Assembly (NCBI RefSeq): GCF_023712105.1
Contig: NZ_JAMLJI010000003.1
Location: forward strand, 62,001-126,000
Source: Larsenimonas suaedae
GTDB lineage: Bacteria > Pseudomonadota > Gammaproteobacteria > Pseudomonadales > Halomonadaceae
DNA length: 64,000 nt
Direction of reading: 5' to 3'
Shown here: positions 30,143-37,831 of the stretch, piece by piece
How positions within the stretch are numbered: position 1 is the stretch's first letter
Layout: every line of letters starts with the position of its first letter
Notes under the pieces: model-generated
The model's database searches: none
What the model saw: only the letters and a program-made list of their open reading frames with translations
What the model was told of the DNA's origin: nothing
Program-made: the position numbers and the translations under genes

Positions 30143-30712
30143 ATGAAACTTTCTAAAATTATTTCTGTAACCATCCTCGCCGGTGCATCTACCGTTGCTG
30201 CGCAATCAGCACTCGCCTACGGCGCAGGCGACATCTTTGTTCGTGGTGATGTTTCCAAGACCGACGCAACTGCAACCGGTAACTACGAAGACGACACCGG
30301 CTGGACAGGTTCAATCGGCTACATGCCGATGGACAAACTGGGCGTGGCTCTGAGCACCAGCGACCGCACCAAGTTCGAGAACAAGGAAAACGGCTCCAGC
30401 TTCAAGGCGCGTCCTTACAGCCTGCTGGTCCAGTACTATCCGCTTGGCGGCACGGATGCCAAGGTTCAGCCTTATGTTGGTGGCGGTGCCACATACGTTC
30501 GCTTTAACGGCGAAGAAAATGGCCAGGCTGCTCTGGACGATTCCGAGTGGGGCTGGACTGGTCAGGCAGGTGTTGACCTCAACATCACCAACAACTGGGC
30601 TCTGAACGGTTTCGCTCAGTACACAGACGTAGATGCGACTGCCAGCAGCACTGGCAACCACATCGACATCGACCCGGTTACCGTTGGCGGCGGTGTTACT
30701 TACCGCTTCTAA
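30143..30712 (+). CDS. OmpW family outer-membrane protein, copy 1
   Basis: A 189-residue protein with a signal peptide (residues 1-25, ending ALA) and an eight-strand OmpW-type barrel ending in the aromatic residue pattern VTYRF. The block QYYPLGGTDAKVQPYVGGGA is shared with the next gene. OmpW proteins form narrow hydrophobic channels for small apolar molecules and respond to osmotic and oxidative stress in several bacteria. A strong ribosome binding site (AAGGAGAACGAC) precedes the ATG. Flanked by its own promoter and terminator, so it is monocistronic. Confidence 0.9.
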   Translation: MKLSKIISVTILAGASTVAAQSALAYGAGDIFVRGDVSKTDATATGNYEDDTGWTGSIGYMPMDKLGVALSTSDRTKFENKENGSSFKARPYSLLVQYYPLGGTDAKVQPYVGGGATYVRFNGEENGQAALDDSEWGWTGQAGVDLNITNNWALNGFAQYTDVDATASSTGNHIDIDPVTVGGGVTYRF

Positions 30713-30735
30713 GCCGGTCACATCGGTTATCGATC

Positions 30736-30763
30736 AAAGGCTGCCCCAGGGCAGCCTTTTTTT
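30736..30763 (+). terminator. Rho-independent terminator after the first ompW gene
   Basis: AAAGGCTGCC (30736-30745) pairs with GGCAGCCTTT (30750-30759) across a 4-base loop and is followed by TTTT. A canonical strong terminator. Confidence 0.95.
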
Positions 30764-30947
30764 ATGCGTATATTTTGACCGAGGCTTGCTCAGAGAAAAA
30801 GCTTGAGTAGAATGCTCAACTATCTTAACTAAATTTAATTTAGAAAAATGCGACAAAATGCCTCACGACATAATTCCCCCTAAACAGTAAGGTTATTTTT
30901 GAACAGCGTTCTTAAAAAAATGGCCTGTCATTCAAGGGGAATATATT

Positions 30948-31583
30948 GTGAAAATCGGTTCTATCGTACCGGCTCTGGCCGTGACCATTGGCGCAGCCGT
31001 CGTATCTCAGCCTGTCATGGCCTATGGCCAGGGTGATCTTTACACGCGCGTGGGTGTGGCCAAGGTGTCACCTAAAAGCGATAACGGTAACTTCAATGAA
31101 CTAGCGCCCGGCAGCGACCTGGATGTCGACGACGAATCCGGCTTTGCCTTCACACTTGGCTATCGATTCCTCGATAAATGGGGCGTGGAACTTCTGGCCG
31201 CAGAGCGCTTCGAGCACGACATCAACTTAAATGGCGACAAGGTAGGCTCGACCAAGCACTTGCCCCCAACGCTGACGCTTCAGTACTACCCACTTGGTGG
31301 CACAGATGCACGCGTTCAGCCCTATGTCGGTGCAGGCGTCAATTACACACGGTTCTCAAGCGAGAAGCTCGAGGGCGGCGATCTGGACATGGACGACTCC
31401 TGGGGATACGCAGCTCAGGTCGGCGTCGATTTGCTGGTCAATGAGCACTGGGCCTTCAACGCCGCAGCCTGGTATCTGGACATTGACTCCGATACAACCG
31501 CAACCATCGGCGGCCAGAGCTATGACACCACGGTAAATATTGATCCGATCGTCGTCATGGGTGGGGTCAGCTACCGCTTTTAA
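30948..31583 (+). CDS. OmpW family outer-membrane protein, copy 2
   Basis: A 211-residue paralogue of the preceding gene, with a signal peptide (1-25, ending VMA), QYYPLGGTDARVQPYVGAGV, and the terminal VSYRF. It differs by a longer, acidic segment after strand one and LDIDSDTTATIGG near the end, so the duplication is old. The start is GTG at 30948 with AAGGGGA upstream. The 235-base gap before it holds the terminator of copy 1 and an AT-rich stretch (about 30820-30925) that should contain its promoter. Confidence 0.9.
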   Translation: MKIGSIVPALAVTIGAAVVSQPVMAYGQGDLYTRVGVAKVSPKSDNGNFNELAPGSDLDVDDESGFAFTLGYRFLDKWGVELLAAERFEHDINLNGDKVGSTKHLPPTLTLQYYPLGGTDARVQPYVGAGVNYTRFSSEKLEGGDLDMDDSWGYAAQVGVDLLVNEHWAFNAAAWYLDIDSDTTATIGGQSYDTTVNIDPIVVMGGVSYRF

Positions 31584-31601
31584 GACAGCATTGCATATTA
31601 T

Positions 31602-31628
31602 GAGGCGCTGAACATCAGCGCCTTTTTT
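31602..31628 (+). terminator. Rho-independent terminator after the second ompW gene
   Basis: AGGCGCTG (31603-31610) pairs with CAGCGCCT (31616-31623), followed by a run of T. Stops the message before brnQ. Confidence 0.92.
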
Positions 31629-31695
31629 GTCAGCGTTACGGCAATCTGAAATAATCGCGCCCCCTACGACCTTAGGCGCATGAACGATTACCGAT

Positions 31696-33012
31696 ATGCC
31701 TGATACTGCTTTGAAAACCGCTCTAAAACCAACAGATACTCTAGCCCTGGGGTTAATGACGTTTGCCCTGTTTCTCGGGGCTGGAAATCTTATCTTTCCA
31801 CCCCAGGTCGGCCAACAGGCCGGTACAGACTTCTGGCCAGCCGCGCTTGGCTTTTTAACCACCGGGGTCGGCCTGCCCGTGCTTGGCATCGTGGCCGTCG
31901 CTGTGGCCGGCGGTGGGCTTGATCGTATTCTGTCACCCATCCCCAAGGCGGCAGCTACGCTTTTCGGGCTGTGCATTTATTTAAGCATCGGCCCGATGTT
32001 CGCCATGCCACGCACAGCAACCGTTGCCTATAACATGGGCGCAGCCCCTTTTCTGGAAGACCCTTCAGCTTACGTCCAGCCTTTGTACGTCGGCGTTTTT
32101 TTCCTGATCGCGGTTTCACTCTCCCTGATGCCCGGGCGATTGGTGGACGTCGTCGGTAAATGGATAACACCCATTCTGATTGCGCTTCTCGCAATTCTCG
32201 CCGGTGCCACTCTTCTCTTCCCACAGGGTGATTTCGGCTTGCCCTCTCCCGACTGGCATAGAAGTCCATTTGCCAAGGGAGTACAAAGCGGTTACCTGAC
32301 CATGGATATGCTGGCCTCCATGGTGTTCGGTATCCTGATCACCAATGCCATTCGAAACAAGGGCATTGAAGCGCCGGCTCGGATAACACGGTATACCCTC
32401 TCGGCCGGCGCGATCGCAGGCGTGTGCCTGGCCGCGGTTTATCTGCCGCTCGCATTCATGGGCGCAACCAGCCATGAGGTGGCCCCCAATGCAGAAAGCG
32501 GCGCTCTGATTCCCGCCTACGTCGACGCGCTGCTTGGCCCTACCGGCGGCATTATTCTGGCGGTCGTGATCACACTGGCCTGCCTGACAACCGCAATCGG
32601 CCTTCTAACGGCCTGTGGCGAGTACTTCAATCGGTTAATGCCTGCCGTGCCCTACCGCGTCATTATCGTTGCGCTGGGAATTTCGGGAATCGCAGTGGCA
32701 CTCCAGGGGCTTGGCACCTTGATCCAGGTGTCGGTTCCGGTATTGAGCGCACTTTATCCACTGGCCATCGTCGTTATTGCGCTGTCTCTGATTCGCCCAT
32801 GGCTATCGCACCCCGCTCGGATGTTCAACACAGCGCTGGCGATCACGTTGCCCTTCGGGGCTCTGGAAGGCCTTCACGCCGCAGGCAAGCTCTCAACGCT
32901 TGGGCTGGCCTCGATGTATGAAGCATTGCCCTTGAGCGACGATCAGACCGTATGGCTTCTTCCCGCACTTGTCGGCATTGGCCTGGGCCTGGCTTTACAG
33001 AGACGGGCCTAG
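31696..33012 (+). CDS. brnQ: Branched-chain amino acid transport carrier BrnQ
   Basis: A 438-residue inner-membrane carrier with about 12 hydrophobic segments. The start LALGLMTFALFLGAGNLIFP and the region MDMLASMVFGILITNAIRNKG are hallmarks of the LIVCS family, which imports Leu, Ile and Val with Na+ or H+. The ATG at 31696 has no clear ribosome binding site; a seven-codon frame (MNDYRYA, 31680-31703) overlaps it and may couple initiation. Upstream is a terminator, so brnQ has its own promoter within 31629-31679. Confidence 0.93.
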   Translation: MPDTALKTALKPTDTLALGLMTFALFLGAGNLIFPPQVGQQAGTDFWPAALGFLTTGVGLPVLGIVAVAVAGGGLDRILSPIPKAAATLFGLCIYLSIGPMFAMPRTATVAYNMGAAPFLEDPSAYVQPLYVGVFFLIAVSLSLMPGRLVDVVGKWITPILIALLAILAGATLLFPQGDFGLPSPDWHRSPFAKGVQSGYLTMDMLASMVFGILITNAIRNKGIEAPARITRYTLSAGAIAGVCLAAVYLPLAFMGATSHEVAPNAESGALIPAYVDALLGPTGGIILAVVITLACLTTAIGLLTACGEYFNRLMPAVPYRVIIVALGISGIAVALQGLGTLIQVSVPVLSALYPLAIVVIALSLIRPWLSHPARMFNTALAITLPFGALEGLHAAGKLSTLGLASMYEALPLSDDQTVWLLPALVGIGLGLALQRRA

Positions 33013-33029
33013 GGCGGCCCTGAATACCA

Positions 33030-33359
33030 TCAATGCGTGCCGTTCATGACACCGTCGATACGCTCCAACGCCTGAATCAATGAAATACGAGTACTGTAGC
33101 GGTACTCCTTGAGGTACAGTTCCGCTGCAGGCGCAATGCTTGATGAGGCTGGAAGCGCGGCGTTGGCGTCCAACAGCGCATTGAGCTTTGGAATCAGTAC
33201 AAAACGAAGCCATTGCGGCAGCGACATGGTGTCGACGCAAAACGGTGTCTGGCTTGCGAACGCCTGTGCAGCAGGTTGCTCAAGACGCCATAGATCAGCT
33301 GCCTTCATGGCCGCTTCAAGCGCCTCAACGGCCTGCTTCATTGAATCCTGTTGAGTCAT
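33030..33359 (-). CDS. yqcC: YqcC family protein
   Basis: A 109-residue helical protein of the YqcC (DUF446) family: LEAAMKAADLWRLEQPAAQA, then TPFCVDTMSLPQWLRFVLIP and LERIDGVM. The block F-x-x-x-T-M-x-x-x-x-W-L-x-x-x-x-I-P is diagnostic. The family function is unknown; in many gammaproteobacteria it sits beside truC. Two adjacent ATG codons exist; I prefer 33359 because AAAGGA is then 5 bases away. It converges on brnQ with only 17 bases between the stop codons and no obvious terminator. Confidence 0.85.
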   Translation of the reverse strand: MTQQDSMKQAVEALEAAMKAADLWRLEQPAAQAFASQTPFCVDTMSLPQWLRFVLIPKLNALLDANAALPASSSIAPAAELYLKEYRYSTRISLIQALERIDGVMNGTH

Positions 33360-33546
33360 CATTGTCCTTTAAATAGAAAGTTATGCACTGTCATGAACCA
33401 TTCACAGTTATCCTGAATGAGCGTGTGGATAACTCGGGGAAAACCGGTCTCAGGCGAGCTCTGATGGCCCTTGGCGCGATCTGGTCATTTTTTAAACACT
33501 CAATGAACGCCGCGACCGGCGCTTCATCACTACAGGAGCATGCATC

Positions 33547-34572
33547 ATGAGTTCCGCCCCTGTGACGCTTGGCAGCCTGTTCGAACAGGCTGGCATCGAG
33601 CCGCTCTACATTCATCTGGGCCGCGAGATCAGCCGATGCGATCACGCAACGTTTGAAGCGTTCGAGACCCAACAGGCCCCCTGGCCCTCACCCTGGCAAC
33701 AGCGCGCTCATCTTGGCATCGTCTTCGAGCTTGAAGGCGCCTCTGCGTCAACTACCGTTGTCTGGTTCCTGGCGTTTCCGCTGGATGAGCAAGGCTTTCT
33801 CGACCCGGCGATGCGCGATGGGTTTATCCACCGCCTGCTGCATACGCTCGGCCAGCAGCCGCTGGATACGCTGGCCGCCTCCGAGGAGGTCGTGCCGCTG
33901 ATGAAAGACAACCCACTTGCCTTCGAGCCCAGCGACCTATCGCTTGCTCTCTTTCATGCGCTGGTTGCTCGAGAGCAACACCGCCCAGCCAGTAGTCACT
34001 GTGAAATGGCCGAGGCCTATTTTAACGGCTCCATGGCCGATAGGCACTGGGAAGTCTTGGGTTGGCAGGGCGTGGCTGATTACGTCATGCGCCGAGACGG
34101 CGACAGTGAACGTCACCTCGCGCCCCGCCTCGATACTCTACCCGACCCGGCACTGGTTGCGCTCAATGCCTGTCTCGAATTTTGCCCCCCACTAAGCGGC
34201 GAACTGATCGAGGCCTTGAAACAGCGAAGCTTAAGCGCCTCGTCTTCGGAGGTAAGACAGAGCTGTCTCCGAGCGGGACTTGCAAGCGCACGACCCGAGG
34301 CGGCCGAGTGGGCCAATGACGTGCTCGAGAAAACGTCAGTAGACGATGAAACACTCGCTGTCCTTGCCGTACGCGGCTGGCATCATCTTGAGCATGAGAC
34401 GAGGCTTCACCGGTTCCTCGACCAGCTGAGCAAGTCGTCTACACTGGATATGGCACAGTGGCTCAAATCGCTTGCTCTACTGCCAAGACTTCGCTTACCG
34501 CTGTTGATGATGCTGAAAAACGCACCAGATGACTCTTTGCTGGCACGCCGACTTGATCAATTGACGACGTGA
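33547..34572 (+). CDS. DUF3549 family protein
   Basis: A 341-residue cytoplasmic protein with no signal peptide or membrane segment. It begins VTLGSLFEQAGIEPLYIHLGR and contains FELEGASASTTVVWFLAFPLDEQGFLDPAMRDGF, which I recognise as the DUF3549 family of pseudomonads and halomonads. The C-terminal half (about 180-335) is repeating helical hairpins that resemble a HEAT-like solenoid. The function is unknown. A good ribosome binding site (AGGAG) precedes the ATG. It is followed after 7 bases by rimB, so it is the first gene of an operon with the RimB-RimK pair. Confidence 0.78.
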   Translation: MSSAPVTLGSLFEQAGIEPLYIHLGREISRCDHATFEAFETQQAPWPSPWQQRAHLGIVFELEGASASTTVVWFLAFPLDEQGFLDPAMRDGFIHRLLHTLGQQPLDTLAASEEVVPLMKDNPLAFEPSDLSLALFHALVAREQHRPASSHCEMAEAYFNGSMADRHWEVLGWQGVADYVMRRDGDSERHLAPRLDTLPDPALVALNACLEFCPPLSGELIEALKQRSLSASSSEVRQSCLRAGLASARPEAAEWANDVLEKTSVDDETLAVLAVRGWHHLEHETRLHRFLDQLSKSSTLDMAQWLKSLALLPRLRLPLLMMLKNAPDDSLLARRLDQLTT

Positions 34573-34579
34573 GATCGCC

Positions 34580-35017
34580 ATGACTTCACTGCCCTATGAG
34601 CCCCGTGCCATTGTTGGACGCCGGGAAATAGTCACGCTCCCCGAGCTTGAGCTTCGCCTACCCTGTAAGGTCGATACCGGTGCACGCACCTCGGCGCTCC
34701 ATGCCGAAAACATTACGCCGTTTGAACGCAATGGCCATTGGTATGTCCGTTTCGACAGCTGGAGCGGCGATGGAGAAGGCGCATCTCGCCATTTCGAACT
34801 GCCGCTTTATGATCGACGTCAGGTTAAAAGCTCGAATGGCCACAGCGAAAATCGCTGCGTTATTCGCACTCTGATGGAATTGGGCGAGCTTTCCTACGAT
34901 ATCGAACTGACCCTGGTCGACCGTCAGGACATGCGGCACCCAATGTTATTGGGCCGGCGCGCCATGCGCCGTCTTTTAGTGGCGCCCGGCGCTTCTTTTC
35001 TCCATGGCTCGCCCTGA
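34580..35017 (+). CDS. rimB: RimB-type retropepsin-like protease
   Basis: A 145-residue protein of the family annotated as ATP-dependent zinc protease. CKVDTGARTSALHAENI carries the DTGA catalytic Asp of single-domain aspartic proteases, and MLLGRRAMRRLLVAPGASFL is the conserved end. In pseudomonads RimB cleaves poly-glutamate tails added by RimK to ribosomal protein S6, making the modification reversible. Here it precedes rimK by 27 bases, which supports that role. rimA, the third member in Pseudomonas, is not visible; DUF3549 takes the upstream place. Confidence 0.87.
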   Translation: MTSLPYEPRAIVGRREIVTLPELELRLPCKVDTGARTSALHAENITPFERNGHWYVRFDSWSGDGEGASRHFELPLYDRRQVKSSNGHSENRCVIRTLMELGELSYDIELTLVDRQDMRHPMLLGRRAMRRLLVAPGASFLHGSP

Positions 35018-35044
35018 CAGGCGTCCATTTGCAGGAGACGTACC

Positions 35045-35953
35045 ATGCATATCGCTATCTTGTCTCGCAATCGCTCGCTGTATTCCACCAAACGCCTTGA
35101 AGAAGCGGCTCTGGAACGCGGGCATACGGTACGCATCATCGATACCCTGCGATGCTACATGAACATTGCCTCTCATCGCCCAACCATTCATTACAAGGGC
35201 GAGGAGCTCGAGCCCTTCGATGCGGTCATTCCTCGTATCGGAGCCTCGGTCACGTTCTATGGCTGCGCGGTTCTACGTCAGTTCGAGATGATGGGCACCT
35301 ATGTTCTAAACGATTCGGTCGGGATCACCCGTTCGCGCGACAAGCTGCGCTCATTGCAGCTGCTTTCACGCAAGGGGTTGGGCCTGCCCGTGACCGGGTT
35401 CGCGCACTCACCGGATGATATTCCGGATCTGATCAAGATGGTCAAGGGTGCACCACTGGTCATCAAACTGCTCGAAGGCACTCAAGGCATCGGCGTGGTT
35501 CTCGCCGAGACCAACCAGGCGGCCGAAAGCGTCATCCAGGCCTTCATGGGCATGAAGGCCAACATCATGGTCCAGGAGTACATCAAGGAAGCGAAAGGCG
35601 CCGATCTGCGCTGTCTGGTCGTGGGCGAGAAGGTCGTTGCCGCGATGAAGCGCCAGGCCGCCGATGGGGAGTTTCGCTCCAACCTTCACCGCGGAGGAAC
35701 GGCAAGCAGCATTCGAATCACTCCCGAAGAGCGCTCGACCGCCATTCGAGCCGCCAAGGCCATGGGGCTCAGAGTTGCCGGCGTGGATCTTTTACGTGCC
35801 AACCACGGCCCGGTCATCATGGAAGTGAATTCCTCACCAGGGCTTCAGGGCATCGAAACCACCACGCAGCGTGATATTGCCGGGCTGATCATAGAGCACA
35901 TCGAGAAAAACGCATCGCACAAGCAAAAAGCACCGCCGAAACCTAAAGGTTAG
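35045..35953 (+). CDS. rimK: Ribosomal protein S6 glutamate ligase
   Basis: A 302-residue ATP-grasp ligase that adds Glu residues to the C-terminus of S6 and so alters ribosome behaviour. Seen are [39 protein letters not shown], the ATP-grasp [35 protein letters not shown], and the Mg-binding [15 protein letters not shown]. The C-terminal tail is short and rich in Lys and Pro. GCAGGAGAC lies before the ATG. Downstream, after 77 bases, is a small helical gene. Confidence 0.95.
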   Translation: MHIAILSRNRSLYSTKRLEEAALERGHTVRIIDTLRCYMNIASHRPTIHYKGEELEPFDAVIPRIGASVTFYGCAVLRQFEMMGTYVLNDSVGITRSRDKLRSLQLLSRKGLGLPVTGFAHSPDDIPDLIKMVKGAPLVIKLLEGTQGIGVVLAETNQAAESVIQAFMGMKANIMVQEYIKEAKGADLRCLVVGEKVVAAMKRQAADGEFRSNLHRGGTASSIRITPEERSTAIRAAKAMGLRVAGVDLLRANHGPVIMEVNSSPGLQGIETTTQRDIAGLIIEHIEKNASHKQKAPPKPKG

Positions 35954-36030
35954 GTTTTTCTTAATGGCGGGGTCTGGCAAACTATCCATTACTCGCCTTC
36001 ATACTACTGCGTCACCGGAGGTGGCCGCGC

Positions 36031-36525
36031 ATGTTTCTCGATAATCGCCAAGTGGCGATGGATAGCTTGCTGGAAGCTCTGGCCGACAGCCTCGATTATT
36101 TTCAGGATAACGTGGAGCGTTTGCGCCCCTCGATCAAGGACGCTCTAAAGCCTTATTTCGAACAGCGCACCGCCGATCTGAAGACGCTTCAATCCCAGAG
36201 CAAGACCTACCTGAATCTGCTGCCGCGCGATGCCGATGTCGAGCGCGATGACTACATGTGGCTATGGAGCCGACTCAAAAGCTTCGTAGGGGATGACAGC
36301 CAGGTCTTGATTAACGAGCTGCTCGAGCAGGAGCGCGTGTTGATGCAAGCCATTTCAACCGCTTTCACGCATGATTTGCCCGAGCAGATTGACCCGACGC
36401 TCGAGCGCATCTGGTCGGATTGCCGAGCACTTATTCGCGAATTGTATCAGCAGCAGAAAAAAGAGCGCGGCGAACGCCCACCTCGACAGCGCAGAGCCGG
36501 AAGACGGCGCTCGCAACAGCAGTAA
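36031..36525 (+). CDS. Unrecognised helical protein with basic tail
   Basis: A 164-residue protein, predicted almost entirely helical, beginning MFLDNRQVAMDSLLEALADSL and with four long amphipathic segments separated by short breaks. The last 20 residues are strongly basic and Arg/Gln-rich (ERGERPPRQRRAGRRRSQQQ), suggesting contact with nucleic acid or an acidic protein. It may belong to a four-helix-bundle group such as DUF2383, but I could not confirm this. GGAGG lies before the ATG. It may be co-transcribed with rimK (77-base gap). Coding is supported by the ribosome binding site and codon usage like the neighbours. Confidence 0.72.
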   Translation: MFLDNRQVAMDSLLEALADSLDYFQDNVERLRPSIKDALKPYFEQRTADLKTLQSQSKTYLNLLPRDADVERDDYMWLWSRLKSFVGDDSQVLINELLEQERVLMQAISTAFTHDLPEQIDPTLERIWSDCRALIRELYQQQKKERGERPPRQRRAGRRRSQQQ

Positions 36526-36540
36526 TCCTTCAATGAGCTC

Positions 36541-36571
36541 AATCGACCGATAATTCAATTATCGGTCGATT
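36541..36571. repeat. Perfect 31-base palindrome at a convergent junction
   Basis: Two perfect 15-base arms (36541-36555 and 36557-36571) with a single central C. The palindrome contains the stop codon of the sanA-like gene and lies 15 bases after the stop codon of the helical protein. No T tract follows on either strand, so it may act as a factor-independent pause, a RNase stop, or a protein-binding site rather than a standard terminator. Confidence 0.7.
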
Positions 36572-37214
36572 CGATCGGAAGCGCGGGCCCCAGAAAATGA
36601 GGCACCCGGTGCCATAGAAACAGATCCCCTACCGTGGCCGCTCGAGCAAGCCACTCTCTGACTCGCATTGATGCATCAAGGCGAGGACGATTCGCCTCAG
36701 CCACACACCCATACGCATCCAATCCGAGATGATTGGCAATGAACAATGCCCGTGGCAAGTGCCAATCCTGGGTAATCAAAACCGCTTTTGAGACCCTGAA
36801 GACCGAATGGGCGCGATACACGGTTTCAAAGGTACTGAAACCTGCAAAATCCATGGTCATTGAATGAGCGGGAACATGTTGAGCATGAAGCGCACGCCAC
36901 ATATAGCGCGGCTCATTGTAATAGCGGGTGCGATTATCGCCGGAAAGAAGAAGGTGATCGACGGTGCCAAGCCTTAAAAGCTGTGCGGCGGTATCAATCC
37001 GAGCATGAAAATGAGGATTCGAACCACCGCCTTTCAAGCCGTAGGAAGTACCGAAGACAACGCCGACAGGCGCGTGGGGGCATTCAAGCGCATCCTGTGT
37101 AATCTGGTCGCGTGTCGACAGAATGACCCAGGCGTTTAGGGCTGTCAGCACCGCAAACACGGTCATAAGCGCCCATGAGCCGCCCTTGACCACCATTACG
37201 GTCAGTCTTTTCAT
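36555..37214 (-). CDS. sanA: SanA/YdcF-type DUF218 membrane protein
   Basis: A 219-residue protein with one N-terminal membrane segment (about 10-32) and a periplasmic DUF218 domain: GVVFGTSYGLKGGGSNPHFHAR, HLLLSGDNRTRYYNEPRYMW, FAGFSTFETVYRAHSVFRV and LITQDWHLPRALFIANHLGLDAYG. This matches SanA, which affects vancomycin sensitivity and the envelope barrier in E. coli; its reaction is unknown. The gene ends inside a perfect palindrome. It lies 41 bases after sufT and may read through from the suf operon. Confidence 0.86.
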   Translation of the reverse strand: MKRLTVMVVKGGSWALMTVFAVLTALNAWVILSTRDQITQDALECPHAPVGVVFGTSYGLKGGGSNPHFHARIDTAAQLLRLGTVDHLLLSGDNRTRYYNEPRYMWRALHAQHVPAHSMTMDFAGFSTFETVYRAHSVFRVSKAVLITQDWHLPRALFIANHLGLDAYGCVAEANRPRLDASMRVREWLARAATVGDLFLWHRVPHFLGPALPIESTDN

Positions 37215-37255
37215 GCCGCCCTCACCCGCACCATGATCTGTCTACCGCGCTGGAC

Positions 37256-37822
37256 TCAGAACATGCCCAGTTCCAGACGCGCCTCCTCGCTCATCATGTC
37301 ACGGGACCACGGGGGACTAAAAACGATTTCGATATTGACCTTGGAAATTTGAGGCGCCCCGAGAATCTTGTGACGTGCATCTTCAGCAATGACCTCGCCC
37401 ATACCGCAGCCAGGCGCCGTCAGCGTCATGCGAATATTAACCACGCGCTCGCCTGAAATCAGAGTATCAAGGCGACACCCATAGACAAGGCCAAGTTCAA
37501 CGATATCGACCGGGATTTCCGGGTCAAAGCACGTATGAAGCTGCTTCCAGATAAACGCCTCGATCTCATCGTCGGTGGCGTCTTCATGAAGTGTGGGCCT
37601 TGGAAGAGAATCAAGGCCAAGTGCATCGAGCTTGTAGCCTTCAATCAGGTAAAGCCGGCCTTCCAGCAACACACTGACGGATGAGCCCATGGCCTGCATG
37701 ACCTGTACAACCGCATCCTCTTCAAGGACAACCGGCTTTCCAAACGGAATCGAGATGGCTTCGACGGCACGCTGCAGAGGCATTTGCTGCCCCTTGGATA
37801 CCCCATCCAGCGGGTTACTCAT
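37256..37822 (-). CDS. sufT: SufT, MIP18-family Fe-S cluster assembly factor
   Basis: A 188-residue protein whose C-terminal part is a DUF59/MIP18 domain: DPEIPVDIVELGLVYGC, then MTLTAPGCGMGEVIAED, with the Cys of the TAPGCGMG motif. SufT proteins help mature iron-sulphur proteins, especially when demand is high. The N-terminal 90 residues contain SVLLEGRLYLIEGYKLDALG, a SufT-specific extension. It begins 9 bases after the sufS stop and is the last suf gene. Confidence 0.9.
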   Translation of the reverse strand: MSNPLDGVSKGQQMPLQRAVEAISIPFGKPVVLEEDAVVQVMQAMGSSVSVLLEGRLYLIEGYKLDALGLDSLPRPTLHEDATDDEIEAFIWKQLHTCFDPEIPVDIVELGLVYGCRLDTLISGERVVNIRMTLTAPGCGMGEVIAEDARHKILGAPQISKVNIEIVFSPPWSRDMMSEEARLELGMF

Positions 37823-37831
37823 TGCCTCTCC

